DNA from: Meloidogyne chitwoodi
Taxonomy: Eukaryota; Nematoda; Chromadorea; Rhabditida; Meloidogynidae
Direction of reading: 5' to 3'
DNA: 64,000 bases
Assembly: GCA_015183035.1 (NCBI GenBank)
Contig: JACZZP010000005.1
Span: forward strand, 1,984,001 to 2,048,000
Shown: positions 1 through 13,331 of the stretch, one piece after another
Position numbering within the stretch: position 1 is the first letter of the stretch
Layout: every line of letters starts with the position of its first letter
The notes under the pieces: generated by a model
What the model saw: the letters and a program-made list of their open reading frames with translations, nothing else
Databases searched by the model: none
What the model was told of the DNA's origin: nothing
Program-made: the position numbers and the translations under genes

Positions 1-165
1 TAATCTTCCTTAACTATCATAAAAATATAATAAAACTTTTCCAAGAATAAATATATTAAAATTTAAAAGGTTTCATTTTTGGTTAAAAAATTGTAAGTTT
101 AATTGTCAGTTCAGACAATTATACCTAATTTATTTTTATTATTTTTCAGAATTTAAAAAAAAATT

Positions 166-3100
166 ATGTATAAAAAAATTACAAATTTAAATTCAAAAGA
201 TATTATATTACATAAAATACCTAAATATCGTGTCCAATTTCGTCATTGTATTTGCTTATTTTGTATAGCAGCAATTTTAATAGTTTTTGTTTATTGTTTA
301 AATCCTTCAAATCAACTAGTTAAAATTTATTTAAAACCAATTTCAACAACAATAGAACAACAAAATAAATTATTAAAAATTGAAACAAAAAAGACTATAA
401 TTAATAAAACAAAATTTAATCAATCAATGTTTGATAAAATAAATAAAAGAATATGGGAATCATTTAAAAATGAACAAAAACAAAATTGGGTAATTAATTA
501 AAATATTTTAAAATTAGGTACTTGTAAAACATTCTTTTTTTAATTTTAATTTTGCTCTAAATACTCGTACTTCATATCAGCCTTATTTTTCCCTCAACTT
601 GAAAGTAAATTTTGATACGACCTTTAAACTTTTTTTCAATACTTAAATATTTTATATAATGACTATCCCTTTTAAAGTTCTTTTAGTTATGTCCGAATAA
701 TTTAATATGTTTTCCCAAAAATGATATATTTTTCTAAATATTCTCTTTTATTTTAAGGTTATTTTGGGGTTATTAAAAATTAAAAAAGTATTATTTTTGT
801 GAATTATTTATTCCCAAAAATATTAAAAAATATATATTTAATCTTCCTATATTTGTTCAACTTTTTAATTTTAATTATTTATTTACTTAATATATTTATT
901 TAGACAAATTTGGAATGTAATCGTTTTGTTACTGGTGATGAAAATTATATAAAAGAAAATGCAAAAAATAAATTAAAATATTATGATCCAAATGATGAAC
1001 AATTATTATTAATGGATTGTAATTCAATTAAATTAAGAAATTATTTTATAGAAAAACCAATTTCTGATATTGAAAAAAAATTTCCTTTGGCATATGCACG
1101 AAACGTTTATACGGTAATAATTTTAATAAATAATTAATTAAATTATTTAAAAAAAAGGATTATCGTTTTTTGGAAGCAGAATTAGCTACAAATTATCATC
1201 CACAAAATTGGTATTGTTTTGCTATTGATTCAAAAGCAAATGAATTATTTCATAAAAGAATTAATGCTTTAGCTAGTTGTTTTAAAAATGTTATTATTCC
1301 AAAAAAGGAATTCTCCGTAGATAGTGCCGGTTTGTTTTTTTTAAATTAATTAGAATTATTACTTTGAGAAGAAAATGAGTGAAACATAATATAAATATGA
1401 CAAAAATAAATTTTAAAAAATCTGTTGAATTTATAAATAGAGATCTAGGGCAGGTCTGTTAGTTAGTAACTATTTGGCTAAAAAACGAAAATAAAATAAA
1501 CTAAAAAATTTAAAAAATAAAATAATGTCTGTCTCGATTTAAGGTCATAATATGGGTTCTGCATTTATGTCTTGCTTTAATGAATTAACTAAAAAAGAAA
1601 AACATTGGGAATATGTTTTTACATTACAAAATCATGATACTCAAATAAAAACAAACGAAGAAGCTGTTCAAATATTTAAATGGTTAAATGGTGCTAACAG
1701 TATAGAATTTGAATTTAGGCATGTTGGTCCTCAACAAATGATAAAAGAAATGCATCAACAATATAATTGGACATTTACTAGTCTTAATTTATTTAAAAAT
1801 GGTTAGATAATTAATTTTTTAAATATATAAGAGTGCTTAGTGTACTAACCAATTAATTGTTTCTCGAAGTTCATCGTTCTAAATTAATAATATTTTTTTT
1901 TAATTTACCAATTGTATGAATTAATATTAAATTTTGAGGATATATTATACTTTTTATTAATAATATCAAATAAAAATTAAAATTTTCGAATCCTCTTAAA
2001 AACACATATAGTTTGAACTGAAATAATATTAAACATTATTGACTAAACAATTTGTTTATACATATAATGACGGAAACAACAACTTTTTCAGAAATTAAAA
2101 CCAGAAAAACATTTTCCGGATCTGTTTAAATTTTTATTGACTAAATATCTGACCTGGAATTAATCTCCAGAAATAATAATAAAATCAGAATTTAGGTCAG
2201 AAACTTTCTGAAAACTTTAATAGGATTTAGGGCATATTGCTATCAAATAAATTACCTAAAAATTTAATTTTTAAATATTTAATTAATTAAAATATAAAAA
2301 ACAGAAAAAATGAACAATCGTTTTGATGAAAAAGGAAATCCTCTTCAACTTAAATTAACAAAAGGTCTTGTTGAAACAGCATTATCACGCCCATTTACTG
2401 ATTTTATTGTCAAAGAACTTGATTTAACTAAAATGTTGGCTCAATTAGATTCTAGGTAATTTTTTTTATTTAATTAAAATTGATTTTTTTAAAGAAATTA
2501 TGGAGCTGATGAACTATTTTTTCAAACTATTGGATCTTCTGATCATTTAAATGCACCTAATGGATTTACACATAAATGTGTGGAACAAAAAATAGATGTT
2601 CCCTATATTATTAGGTTTTAAAAATAATTTTTAAAATTTTAAAATTAAATAAAAAAGTAATTAACTTTAAAATAATTAGTTGAGACTTTTTTTAAAAAAA
2701 TTTCCTTTTATTTTCTCATAATTCCTTTTTTATATTTTTTTATTTCAAATAAATTTAAATTAATAATATTTAAAATTTATTATTAAAAATAAAATTAATA
2801 AATATATTTATTTATTTTTGAAGATATTCTGTTTGGGATTATGGTGCAGGACGTTGGGAAAATGTTGGAAAATGTTATAGTGGTCATACTCGACATTCTA
2901 TTTGTATAATTGGAATTGAAGATTTAGTAAATTAATTTAAAATTAAAAATAAATATTTATTTATTTATTAAAAGGCACAAACAGTTACCAAAGTAAAACA
3001 TTTATTTGTTAATAAAATGATGCCTTCAATTGATTTTGGTGCAATTTATTGTTGGCATGAAGAAATGAGGAAAAGAACTTTATTAGATAGTGGATTGCAT

Positions 3101-3305
3101 AGATTAAATCCTAATTTATACCAAAATTGGCCACAGGTTTATTTTAATAATCATTTATTTTTTTTTAATTTTGCATTATCCCCTTTATTTTTAAAAAATT
3201 AATTTACTTAATTTTTAGACTCGTTTCCATCAAGAATGGCTTCGAACTAATGGTAATGTTGACTTACAAAAATTCAATTGTTCCCAACCAATTATTCCTA
3301 ATTAA
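166..3305 (+). CDS. Core-2/I-branching glycosyltransferase (GT14), complete, 9 exons
   Basis: Golgi type II membrane glycosyltransferase of the nematode Core-2/I-branching (GT14) family, expected to transfer GlcNAc or xylose onto glycans. Exons are 166-489, 904-1113, 1158-1329, 1544-1801, 2305-2455, 2495-2614, 2824-2926, 2975-3136 and 3219-3305. Phases close throughout and give 528 residues, a usual length for the family. A short cytoplasmic tail is followed by one membrane segment near residues 26-45 and a lumenal catalytic domain. Diagnostic segments are WYCFAIDSKA, the SAGHNMGSAF block across the third splice junction, LQNHDTQIKTNEE, GGANSIEF-like LNGANSIEFEF, then ALSRPFTDF and LFVNKMMPSIDFGAI. 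The exon from 1544 could look as if it stops at 1806, but a GT at 1802 joins it in phase to the exon at 2305 and restores the family sequence. Family assignment is strong; acceptor specificity is unknown. Confidence 0.9.
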
Positions 3306-3888
3306 AAATGTAAATTAAATTTTTTTATTTTGACCTATTTCCTTTTGACAATTTTTCAAAAAAGAGAGAAATATATTTATTTTTCAAAAAATATTTTTAT
3401 TAAATTTAATTTTTAAATATTTTTCTCTTTATTACATAGCATAATATATTTTTTAAATTATTTCCTTAATTTCCGGTGTTATTTCTCTTCTCTTTCCTAT
3501 TTAGCTTACCTCACATAGACTTTTAATTTATATAATGCTTTAATTTATTTCTATTGGTATTTTTATTATTATTATTTTTTATTGTATATTTTTTATAATT
3601 TTTATATAAAAAGATACTTTTGTTATTTGTTGCTTTAAACACTTAAAATTCCCTTGCATTTTATCGTTCGAAATTTTGAAAATAATTTAAAAATATTAAA
3701 AAAGGTCTACTTAATAAGAATATAAATAATGTACAATAATATGCAATATTAAAGGGAAAAAAGAATTTAATTAAAATATTACAAAAATAAATCTATAAAA
3801 TTTTTTTAAATAAATTCTCATTTGACAAATTATTTATTTTCTATTATTTAATTTATTTCCTTCCACTACAACTACCATTGTTGTTGTT
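3306..3888. other. Intergenic, convergent 3' ends
   Basis: AT-rich spacer between the convergent ends of the glycosyltransferase and the Srg/Srv-type pseudogene. It contains A/T homopolymers only. I see no coding signal or repeat in it. Confidence 0.6.
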
Positions 3889-5115
3889 TTAAGTAACAGA
3901 TTGTTTAGGTATAACAATAATTGTATTATTATTATTTATTTTTGGAAAACAATAAATAAATTTAATTAGTTTATTAACATTTAATCTTATATTTTCACAA
4001 GCCCAAAAAAGTAAAAATGATGGTATAGTAATAGTGCAAATATCGTTGATCCATGAACATTGATTGTAAAGAGCTAAAAAATAGTTTCTGCTAAATCTTC
4101 ACTTAATCCAAAGTTTGTGAGTTGGAAAGCCGTTAAGTAGAGAATTATCTATTTAAAAAATATATATTCAATTTAAATAATATTATATTAAAGAATAAAT
4201 TAATAGAATATATTACCAAAGAAATTGAGTATAAAAGTTGTCCAAAAAATGTCAAAATAGAGTAAATAGTTAGACGTTTTTCCATTTTTTGTTTACTTTC
4301 TGGTTGTGCATTGTTGTTAATTTTAATCCGTTTATAGACATAAAGACATCCAAAATTAATGCAAAAACAAAAAATTGTGAAAAAAACAGAAAACCAGCAA
4401 GCAATAAATAAAGTATTGGTATCCTTTAAAAGTTATAAGTAAATGTCATAAATTAATTAAACTTACATTTGGGTTATACAAAGAAAATGTTGTATTGTTA
4501 TTATGAACAAGGACATATATTTCAAAAATAAAACATTACTTGTTAAAATTAATGGAATTAAAAATATAAAAATAATTATCTGATACCAAAACTTTTTCCA
4601 AATCTTAAAAAATATTTAATTTAAATATATTTTAATTTATTTTTATTACTTTTTCATAATTTAATGGCCATATAAGTGAAGTTAATCTATTTAAAAGAAG
4701 AGTAGCTGTTAATAAATATTCAACATAGTAAAAATGTACATAAATAAAGTAAAAAATTTTTAAAAATATTTTAGGTAATATTAAATAAAAAGAAAGAAAT
4801 AATCCAACTCTTCCAAAACGTGAATAAATAAACTGACCAATTAATTCTAACATACTCTTTTTAATTAATTTAAAAAATTAAAAATAAATTAAACAAAAAA
4901 AAAATTACTGAAATTGTTCTAGCAGCAAATATTTTAAAAAAAGAAGAATTAAAAAAAGTTTTTCTAAATTTAAAAATAATTCCTAATTCAATTAAATAAA
5001 GAATAAAAGAAGGAATTAAAATTATTAAATCAAATATAATTGAGGGAAGTATATATTCTGATAAAAAATTAAAAATGTCATATATCCATGTTGTTGTATT
5101 ATTATTATTATTCAT
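3889..5115 (-). pseudogene. Srg/Srv-superfamily chemoreceptor with two 1-bp frameshifts
   Basis: Seven-transmembrane serpentine chemoreceptor closely paralogous to the genes at 10372-13060 and 22715-24348. Exons on the minus strand are 5115-4909, 4856-4650, 4603-4467, 4423-4217 and 4148-3889. Family landmarks are IPSFILYLIELGIIF, SSFFKIFAARTIS, LLNRLTSLIWPLNYEK and RLTIYSILTFFGQLLYS. The reading frame breaks twice against the intact paralogues: in exon 3 at a T5 run (about 4525-4530) and in exon 5 at a T6 run (about 4075-4080). In each place one missing T would explain the shift, and the paralogous sequence continues in the next frame up to a stop at 3891-3889. It is either a young pseudogene or an intact gene with homopolymer errors in the assembly. 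Start ATG is at 5115. Confidence 0.8.
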
Positions 5116-6176
5116 TTAATTAATTAATTAATTATTTAATTTTATTTTTAAGAAATTTCAATAATAATAAATAAATTGTTAATATTTTTTCTCAATTATT
5201 ATTTATTATTAAAAAGTTTTTTTCTCATAAAAAGTTACTTAGAATTTTAATTTTAAAAAAAGTCACATAAGTTCATTAAATATATTTAAATGTATTAAAA
5301 ATTGCTCTGAAGTTTAAAAAAAAAATTTTTTAATAGAGAGAACTTTTTTAATTAAAATTGTGAGAATTTAAAAAAATTAAAATATAAAATAAAAATTGTA
5401 CTTTTTATTGACATATATGTACATTATATTGTAAATTAATTTAAAAGATATTTAAAATATTATAAAACAATTAAATTATTCAATTATTATTAAAGCATTA
5501 TCTTATAAAATCATTTAAAAAGAAGTGGAATATTAAAAAATAAACTCTAAAATTATAATATAGAGAATTAACTGATCGAGCATTAGTTCAATTTGTAAAA
5601 ATAAAATGTTATTCTAACTCTTTCAATTAATAAAAAGAATTGGCTCTACCATAGGACATGCGTCCCCCATCAAAGTATATGCGTCCCAGCAATAAAAATT
5701 AGGCAAATTCACACATTTCATTTGAGTCCAGGGCTTTCATAGGCGAACCTTATCAAAATTTTAGTTGGAAGATTTGTATATTAGGTCTTTCTATTTCTAT
5801 TAAAGCACACAGCACTCTATCAGAACCTTATCAAACTCCTCTTCCTTTATTAGAGCCCTTTCTCTCTATTAGAACCCACTCTCTCTAATACAGACTCAAA
5901 TATTGTTTTTGGGACGAATATACTTTGAAGGGATGTGTTGGGGGTGGCGATATAGTATAAAAGGCGAAGCTTTTTACTAGTCTGGGGATTCGTAGTATTC
6001 GTAGTATTCTGTTAAATTAATAGAATTAATTTTATTTTAAATTTTCTGTTTATAAATTATAAAAGAAATTTTTAATTAAAAAATTTTTTTTTAATAATAA
6101 AAATTATTTTTAGACAAATTTTATATTTATTAATTTACAAAAAAGGCAAAAATTTTTTTAAAAATTTTAATAATAA
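5116..6176. other. Intergenic between two minus-strand receptor genes
   Basis: Contains the upstream region of the frameshifted receptor and the 3' flank of the Sre-like gene. Mostly A/T-rich, with a more GC-rich patch at 5640-5990 described separately. No gene seen. Confidence 0.6.
5656..5939. repeat. Imperfect inverted-repeat element
   Basis: Left arm 5656-5688 and right arm 5911-5939 are imperfect inverted copies sharing CAAAGTATAT followed by GCGTCCC or TCGTCCC. The interior holds several copies of a TATTAGAGCCC/TATTAGAACCC motif. GC content is higher than the surroundings. No clear target-site duplication was found, so it could be a decayed TIR element. Confidence 0.4.
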
Positions 6177-8426
6177 TTAATTTCCTGCCCATGCATTTTT
6201 TAACATATTAAAATGATTGTCTGAATTATCTTTAAATTTAACAGTTTTAACCGAACAACTTTTTTGATTATTATCTTCAATTTGTTGTTTTGACTCAATT
6301 TGTTCTATTCTATTATTATTTGTACATTTAAATAATATAAAAATTTTTGAAAAAATTTGAAGAAAACGTTTTTTCAATTGTGGATGATGTCTAAAAAATA
6401 AAAAAAAATTTTTATTAAATTAGTTAGCTTTTAAAAAATTTAATTAATATTTTGCCTTTTAAATGCTAATTTTGTAAAATAAAATATAATAAATGAAAAA
6501 TTTCTGAGCTAAAGATCTTATATGATTTTTTAAATAAAAAATATATAAACTAAAACTTAATCTCATGCATTATTTTTAATTTTTACAAAAAAAAAATAGC
6601 TTAAAAAACAAAATCATTCAATTATCAGTCAAAAGGGTAAGTGGAGAGATTTTTATTCAAATTTTATTTAAAAAATTCTTACGTTATTACTGTAATTTCA
6701 ATAATAAAATCAACACTAGAAGATATTATAGTTCCTATTATTATTAATATTGACAAATGTTGAGTACTAAATAATCCAAAAAATATTAAAATACCAAAGA
6801 ATAACATTACACAACCATTGAAGAAATGACAAAAAAATACTGGAATTAATTGTTTACTTGTACGAATATTTTCAGAAAGCTAAAATTTAAAAGAGATAAA
6901 TAATTAAATTTAAAATATTAAAAAAAATTTAAATTATAACTAAAAGTTCTTTAAAAATTCATTATTTTATTTATCTCAACAAAAAATTTCCGATTTTGTA
7001 AATTTTAAAAATAATTAAATCAAACAAGTTAGGAGAACAGTGAAAAGTTTTAATTGTGATTAGGTAATAGGTATAATATTTAATTTTGTTTTAGGAAGGG
7101 AAACTTATTTTTTAATTTTTTTGATTGTTACGCTAAATAAATATTTTTCTCATTTTTTAATTTTTAAATATCAGAAATACTTCTCTAAATTCTTTAAATA
7201 TTTTTAATTAATCCTCCAATTTTTGTTCTAAAGAATTTTTGTAAAAATTTAAATTACCTGATATTTTTCACTTAAAGAATAATTATTTCCTTGAGGTAAA
7301 TGTTGTTCATATTTATTTTTATTATAAATACCAATAACAAGAATTATCTTTAAAAATTAAAAAATTATTAAAAAATAAATAAAATAAAATACCAAAAATT
7401 CTAATAAATTAAGTATTGTCATTATAAATACTGTTAGAATATTTCCAAAGGAAAAAGAATTTGGAGTCATTGTTGTTAAATTATTTAAAATTGCTATTAT
7501 CAACTTTAAAAAAATTAAAAAATAATTTAATTTAAAAATAATGACATACTACTATTAAAATCCATCCAACAGAAAAATGTATTTTTTTATAATTTTCATA
7601 ATATTTGTAAAAAAATGTTCCCAAAAGTCTTTCAATTAATAAAATATGTCCAGTCATATTGCGAATAAGTACAAAGAAAAATATAAATTTCTGAAAATTT
7701 AATATTTTAAAAAATTTGATTAAATTACATAAACAAATAAATATATTTAATTAAATATATTTACTCAAATAAATAAATAAAATAGGTGTTACTAATGAAT
7801 ATTAGTGGTTTTTTGCGGACAAAAATTGCGGAGACTTTTTTATTTACAGAACTATTTTTCTTTACAATTTTCTTTTTATTATATATAAAATTACATAAAA
7901 ATAAGGCCTTCAAAATTTTGTTTGAAAAGAAAAATCTAGTTACTTTTCAATAATATTAGGTTTAAATTCAAAAATTGAAAATATAAATTAAACAAATAAA
8001 TTTTAAAATTTATTTGTTTAATTTTCTAATGGTGACCCCAAAGTTTCCTTTATAAGTAAAATCATAATACCAAAAATAATTAATTAAAATATAAATAAAT
8101 ATTTTAATTTATACCTGAACAATAATAGAACCACTAAAATAAATATCACAACAAATAAATTTTTCTATAATTGAAATAATACAAAAAATTTCATATCCAA
8201 TAATTGAACAACTTTGAATAATTAATATAATTGACATATTTTGATGTAAAACTTTTGTAGTTAAAAGAATAAAAATATTAAAATTTGATATAATTATTAC
8301 AGAAGGATGTATTAATATTAATTCAAATAAAATAAATAAATAAGGAATTATTAAATTATTATTTGAATTATTAATTAATTGAGAAGAATTATTATTTAAT
8401 AATAATGAAATATTATTATTTTCCAT
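6177..8426 (-). CDS. Sre-like serpentine chemoreceptor (Sra superfamily)
   Basis: Seven-transmembrane nematode chemoreceptor, intact, 354 residues. Exons are 8426-8115, 7690-7550, 7503-7393, 7347-7258, 6879-6683 and 6390-6177; all phases close. The N-terminus is Asn/Ser-rich and extracellular, with several N-x-S/T sites. RNMTGHILLIERLLGTFF precedes the YYENYKK loop. LSEKYQLSENIR, spanning the junction of exons 4 and 5, is typical of the Sra superfamily (Sre, Srab, Srb). The C-terminal tail is hydrophilic. Sre is the best guess within the superfamily, with Srab as the alternative. It probably acts in sensory cilia, by family knowledge. It faces the Srg/Srv-type gene at 10372 across a 1.9-kb divergent spacer. 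Confidence 0.8.
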
Positions 8427-10371
8427 TACTATTTTTTATTTAAAAACTAAAAATTAAATTATTAATTCTATTAAAACACTTTTAATATTTTTGAAGGATT
8501 TTTAAATAAAATTAATATATTAAAATAAAAAATACTTTTTTTTTTGTTAAATGATTAAATACTTATCCCCGAAAAATATAAAAATTGTTTTAAATTAATG
8601 ACCAGAGATATCCAATTTTAGATTCTTTTTGTAGTTTTTGATCTTAAATATTTTTAAGTTACTAAACTTAAGTATTTATTTAAAATAATTATTTTTTTGT
8701 GTACAAGAATAATTTTTATAATTTTTTATAAGAATAACATTTTCTTATTTTATTAGAATTATGTTATGTAAATGAGTAAATTCAATGGGATTAAGTAAAA
8801 TAAAATTAAATAAAAATAATTAAAGATTAAATTAATAAAAGTAAAAAATAAATATTTCAAAAATTATTTTTTTTTAATATTTAAATAAAAAAGATTAAAA
8901 AAAGATTAACATTTTCATTATAATAAAAGAAATAATTAATTGCGTGATTATTAAATTTTATTTTAGAATTTATTTGTATTTATTTGGCTTAAAATAAATT
9001 TTATTATTTAAAATTAATTTTCTTAAAAAATAAAAATAATTAAAATAATTTTATTGTTTTAATCTAAATTAAAATTATATTTTTAAATAATTAATAAATT
9101 TAATTTAAAATTGTATTATTAACATTAAAAAATATATTTTCTACGAAAAAAAAAATTTTATAGATTATTTTTTTTTAATTTCTAAAAATATTAATTAATT
9201 AATTATATCAGACATAAATATGAATAATAAGAAAAAAATTTTTTTGAAAAATTTAAAGAAACAAAGATTATAATTTTATATTTTTTAATCTCAATGAATG
9301 TTTTAATGGATTTTTAAAAATATTTTTATGACTTGATTGGTTTTTTAAATATTATAAAATTGTGAATTTATATTATTATGATGCTTTTTGTTAGATATTA
9401 ACATTTTAGCAGTGCTTGGAAAAAATAAAAAATTTGTATAATATATAATTTTCTAAAAATAGTTAATTTAATTTACAAGTTTAAAGGTTTATATACTTTA
9501 CAATAGTATTTTTAGGCTGTTTATATTTTTGTAAGTCAAAATTATCTTGACTAAAAAATATTAATTTTCCATTAATGTAAACTTCTTGAATAAAATGTTC
9601 AATCACGATTTTTAAAAAATAATAAAAAATTTTCTAAGAAAAAGTGAAGAAAGAAAATAAATTAAGGGAGGATATGAAAAAGGAAAATAATTATCAAAAA
9701 ATTTAACATTCAAAAATAATAAAAATGAGTATTTAATGAATGATTAAAGCGGAAAAATTATGTAAAGTAGTTAAACGAGACAGAGTCTTTTGGGAATAAC
9801 CAAGACCGAGATTTTTTGATAATTTTTAAGTAAACAAGTTTTTTTTAATTGTTTATCATATTTTGTTTTATAATTTAATAATTCATAATTATATTTATTT
9901 ATTAATCAATTTTTGTATTCTTACTCAATATTATTTAAATAATAAATAATAATTATAATAAATACACACAATGACATTTATTTTTTTAATAAAATTTAAA
10001 AACAAAGTTATTTAATTAATTTTTATTATTATTTTCACCTGCTTTTATTTAATTATAGGTAGTATATTTATTTATTATTTTAGTTATATTTATTTATTAT
10101 TGTTTTATAAATTAAAAAAGTGCAAAAAGTTGAACTTAATTTAATAAAATAATAATTGTAATTTGTTTGTTTAAAACAAAAAATTAGTTTATTTAATAAA
10201 ATAATATTTTAAAATATTATCTAAACAGACATTTTTTTAAATTTATTTATTTTTTTTTTAAATAGAATTAAAAAATAATTTTAAAATTATTATGTGATTT
10301 TAAAATAATTTTTTAAGTTTATATTAATTTTAATTAATTAAAATTAAATAAAATTAATTTTAGATTATAAA
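8427..10371. other. Divergent intergenic region between two receptor genes
   Basis: About 1.9 kb of very AT-rich DNA between the starts of the Sre-like gene (-) and the Srg/Srv-type gene (+). It should hold both promoters. The only structured sequence I can point to is the hairpin motif at 9524-9554. No ORF of note. Confidence 0.6.
9524..9554 (-). other. Hairpin + CAAAAATA motif, copy 1
   Basis: Read on the minus strand: stem AGTCAA/TTGACT, then TACAAAAATA. Intergenic. Confidence 0.6.
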
Positions 10372-13060
10372 ATGAGCTTTTTCTTATCTGCCCCAATTGT
10401 GTTTTTAGCAAATACAGTTTATTTACCATTTATTATTTCTGTAATTATTGGCATACCTTCAGCTTTTTTATATTTGTTTGAATTTGTAATTATTATTAAA
10501 AATTATAAAGAATATAATTCTAGTTTTTTTAAATTATTTATTGCCCGAGCTATTTTAGTAAGTTTATTTTTTTAATTATTGTGGTTAACATTCTCTCTAT
10601 TTTCTGTGATACTTTTGACCTTAATCATATTTATTTTTTTGTTTAAAATAAATTAAAAAATTAATTTTAGAATTTGGTTAATTTTTTTATCTCTTTTGGC
10701 CAACGTTTTGGTAAAATTGGTTTATTTACAAATATTTACCTTCAATTACCTCAATGCGTTCTGAATATTATTTTCTTTTTTGGTTATTATTGTATACATG
10801 GAGAAAATATTGCTACAGTTATATTATTACTTAATAGATTTTCTTCAATTTTATGGCCATTTTCTTATGAAAAAGTATTTATATTTTAGGGTTTAATGGA
10901 TTAGGATCTCATCTAAAAATTAGAATAGAGTGTTGGGAGATAATTTAAATCTCAAATGGAATCGAGATCCAAAAAACCTGTGATTGTGATTAATTACCGG
11001 GAATTAGAAAAAACCAGTGATCGCAATTCAGTAAAGTCGTGACTTTGTCCCAATCCTTCATTTTATTAAATATTAAAATGTTTAATTATTTTTAAGATAT
11101 GGAAGTTAATTTTACCAATAAACATTTTGCTTATTTTTATACTTCCTCTAAGCATTACAATTCAAATATCAATGATTGACCTTTATCCTCGTTTACAGGC
11201 TGATAATCAAACAATTACAATTGCTTCTCATCATATCTCATCTGGGGATTTTGATTGTGCACAACATGCTGCATATTCCTGTGTTATTTTTATGTTTATT
11301 TGTTTGTTAATAAATTTAGCTACTTTAATTACTTATAAAACAAAAACTAAAAATACTTTAATATCCTCTAATGGAAATCAACAAAAAATTGAAAAAAGAC
11401 TTACAATTTATGCTATTTGGACTTTTATTGGACAATTTTGTATTTCTACTTCTACGGTAAAAATAAAGAAATTTATAATTATTTTTAAAGAATTTTAACT
11501 GATACTACCCTTTAAAAACATTTTTAGTAAATCTAAGGGATTTGGACAAGAACTGGAAAAAAAATTAAATTAAATTTTTAATTGATTGATTTTAAGTTAA
11601 AAAATAAAATATGTTAAAAATTTAAATTCTAAATTTAAGACGCTTATATACATCTCAACATACTTTTGCTTTAACACAAATTTGCTCTCATATGATGAAT
11701 GCCAAAACTTTTTTCTAGTAATTTTTAAAATTATTTTATTTTCTAAAATTCAGCAAACTTAATTAAGTATCTCTTTGGAGAAATTGAAAAATTAATTAAT
11801 TTGTTGTAATTATTTAAGAAAATTTAATTATAAATTTTCAAAAATAAATATATTGGTATTTAACCAAACACTCGATAACTTTTTAAAACTTATATTAGAC
11901 AAATTTTTTTATTTATATTTAAAAAATTATATTTGCACATTCATCTCTACATATATTAAATCTTAAAAAATAATTAAATAAAAAATAAAATAAGTTCTGA
12001 AAAAACTAAAAATTTATGTTTAAAAAGTTTCGAAAAATTTTTTAGATCTATAATGCTAAATAAAAATCTGTTTTCTAAAAGTTTTTTTCTTCTTTATATT
12101 TTCGATTTAAATGTTTTAAAATTCTAGTTATAATATTTAAAAAGTTATACATCTGCTTAAAATTAAATAATTAAATTATATTCATATTATATTTTCGAGT
12201 GTAATATTTTTTCATCTCTTGTGGTTTTACTTTCTACCTATTTACAAATTAAAGCTATTTTTTTGATAATTTGCCTGAAAAATATTCAAGCTTCCAAAAA
12301 TATAGAAGACAGTTTACTCCCCATTAGAGCCCTGAATTTTGATTTATGCGAAGTTTAACTTATTTATATATTCTTTTGAAACAATTATTTCATAATAAAT
12401 AAAAATGTTTGTAAATTTTACAAGTTTATTTATTACGATGTTAATTTTTTGAATTTTGTATTATTAATTATTTTGGCAATTTTAATAATCTGATTTTGCT
12501 ATAAATAATGTTTACTTTATTTAGTCAAAATTTTGACTTCCAAAAATAAAAGGCTTTGTCGAAAAGGAGACTTCAAAAATATTTATATATTTAACTAATA
12601 AATTAAATTATTTTTACAATATTTAATATTATTTAATTAAATTTTACTTTTATTTTAAATTATTTATTTATTTTTACTCTTATAAATTAAAAATCAAGGA
12701 TTTTTTGCAATTTTTATCTTTTTGATCTTCAGAGATTAACTAATAGATAATTAGTACAAAAAATAGAAAAAGTTAAATAAACACTTTAAAACAAAAATAC
12801 CTAAAAATAATTAATATTTTACCTTTAATATTTAAAAATATAATTAATTAATTAATTTTATTTTTTAATTTTAAAAGTCTGTCTTCAACCAATACTTTCT
12901 TGTCTCTGATATAAGTACAATTGTTTTACCCTCTTGGCTTTTGCTTTGGGCTAATGAACAGACAAGAAAACATTTAATTCAAAAAATTAAAGAAGTAAAG
13001 AAAATATTTACTAAAAATGGAAATAATATAATACATAATATTAGTATTATGTATGGCTAA
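10372..13060 (+). CDS. Srg/Srv-superfamily serpentine chemoreceptor, intact
   Basis: Seven-transmembrane chemoreceptor of 336 residues. Exons are 10372-10557, 10671-10874, 11097-11456, 11640-11717 and 12878-13060; phases close and it ends with TAA. Landmarks shared with its paralogues are IPSAFLYLFEFVIII, SSFFKLFIARAIL, LLNRFSSILWPFSYEK, RLTIYAIWTFIGQF and the last-helix region DISTIVLPSWLLLWANE. The third exon fuses what are two exons in the paralogues, so one intron was lost here or gained in the others. The last intron is long (1160 bp) and contains two copies of the hairpin motif. Srg and Srv are both in the Srg superfamily and I cannot separate them by eye. Expression in chemosensory neurons is family inference. 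Confidence 0.82.
12271..12302 (+). other. Hairpin + CAAAAATA motif, copy 2
   Basis: Stem GCCTGAA/TTCAAGC with one mismatch, then TTCCAAAAATA. In the last intron of the receptor gene. Confidence 0.55.
12520..12548 (+). other. Hairpin + CAAAAATA motif, copy 3
   Basis: Perfect palindromic stem AGTCAAAA/TTTTGACT, then TCCAAAAATA. Same intron as copy 2. Confidence 0.65.
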
Positions 13061-13331
13061 AATATTATATTTTAATTAAAATTTTGTAACAAAATATTTT
13101 CTTATTTATTGTCGTGTTTGTTTTATCTCTAGCTACTATAAATAAAAAAAATAAAACTTTATTTTATTAAATTTAAATATTGTAAGAAAATTAAAATTTG
13201 TGGAATAAATATTTAAATAATTTAATTTTCCACAATTTAAAATTTTTAACAAAGATTTAGAAGAAAAACCAGTAAAAGAAAAAGAATATACCTATTATTA
13301 TTATGTGTTATTTAATAAATATTAATTTAAT

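Noticed and set aside
1552..1806. Glycosyltransferase ending early at 1806 and a second gene starting at 2310
   Set aside because: A GT at 1802 and CAG at 2304 join the two parts in phase and restore the family sequence.
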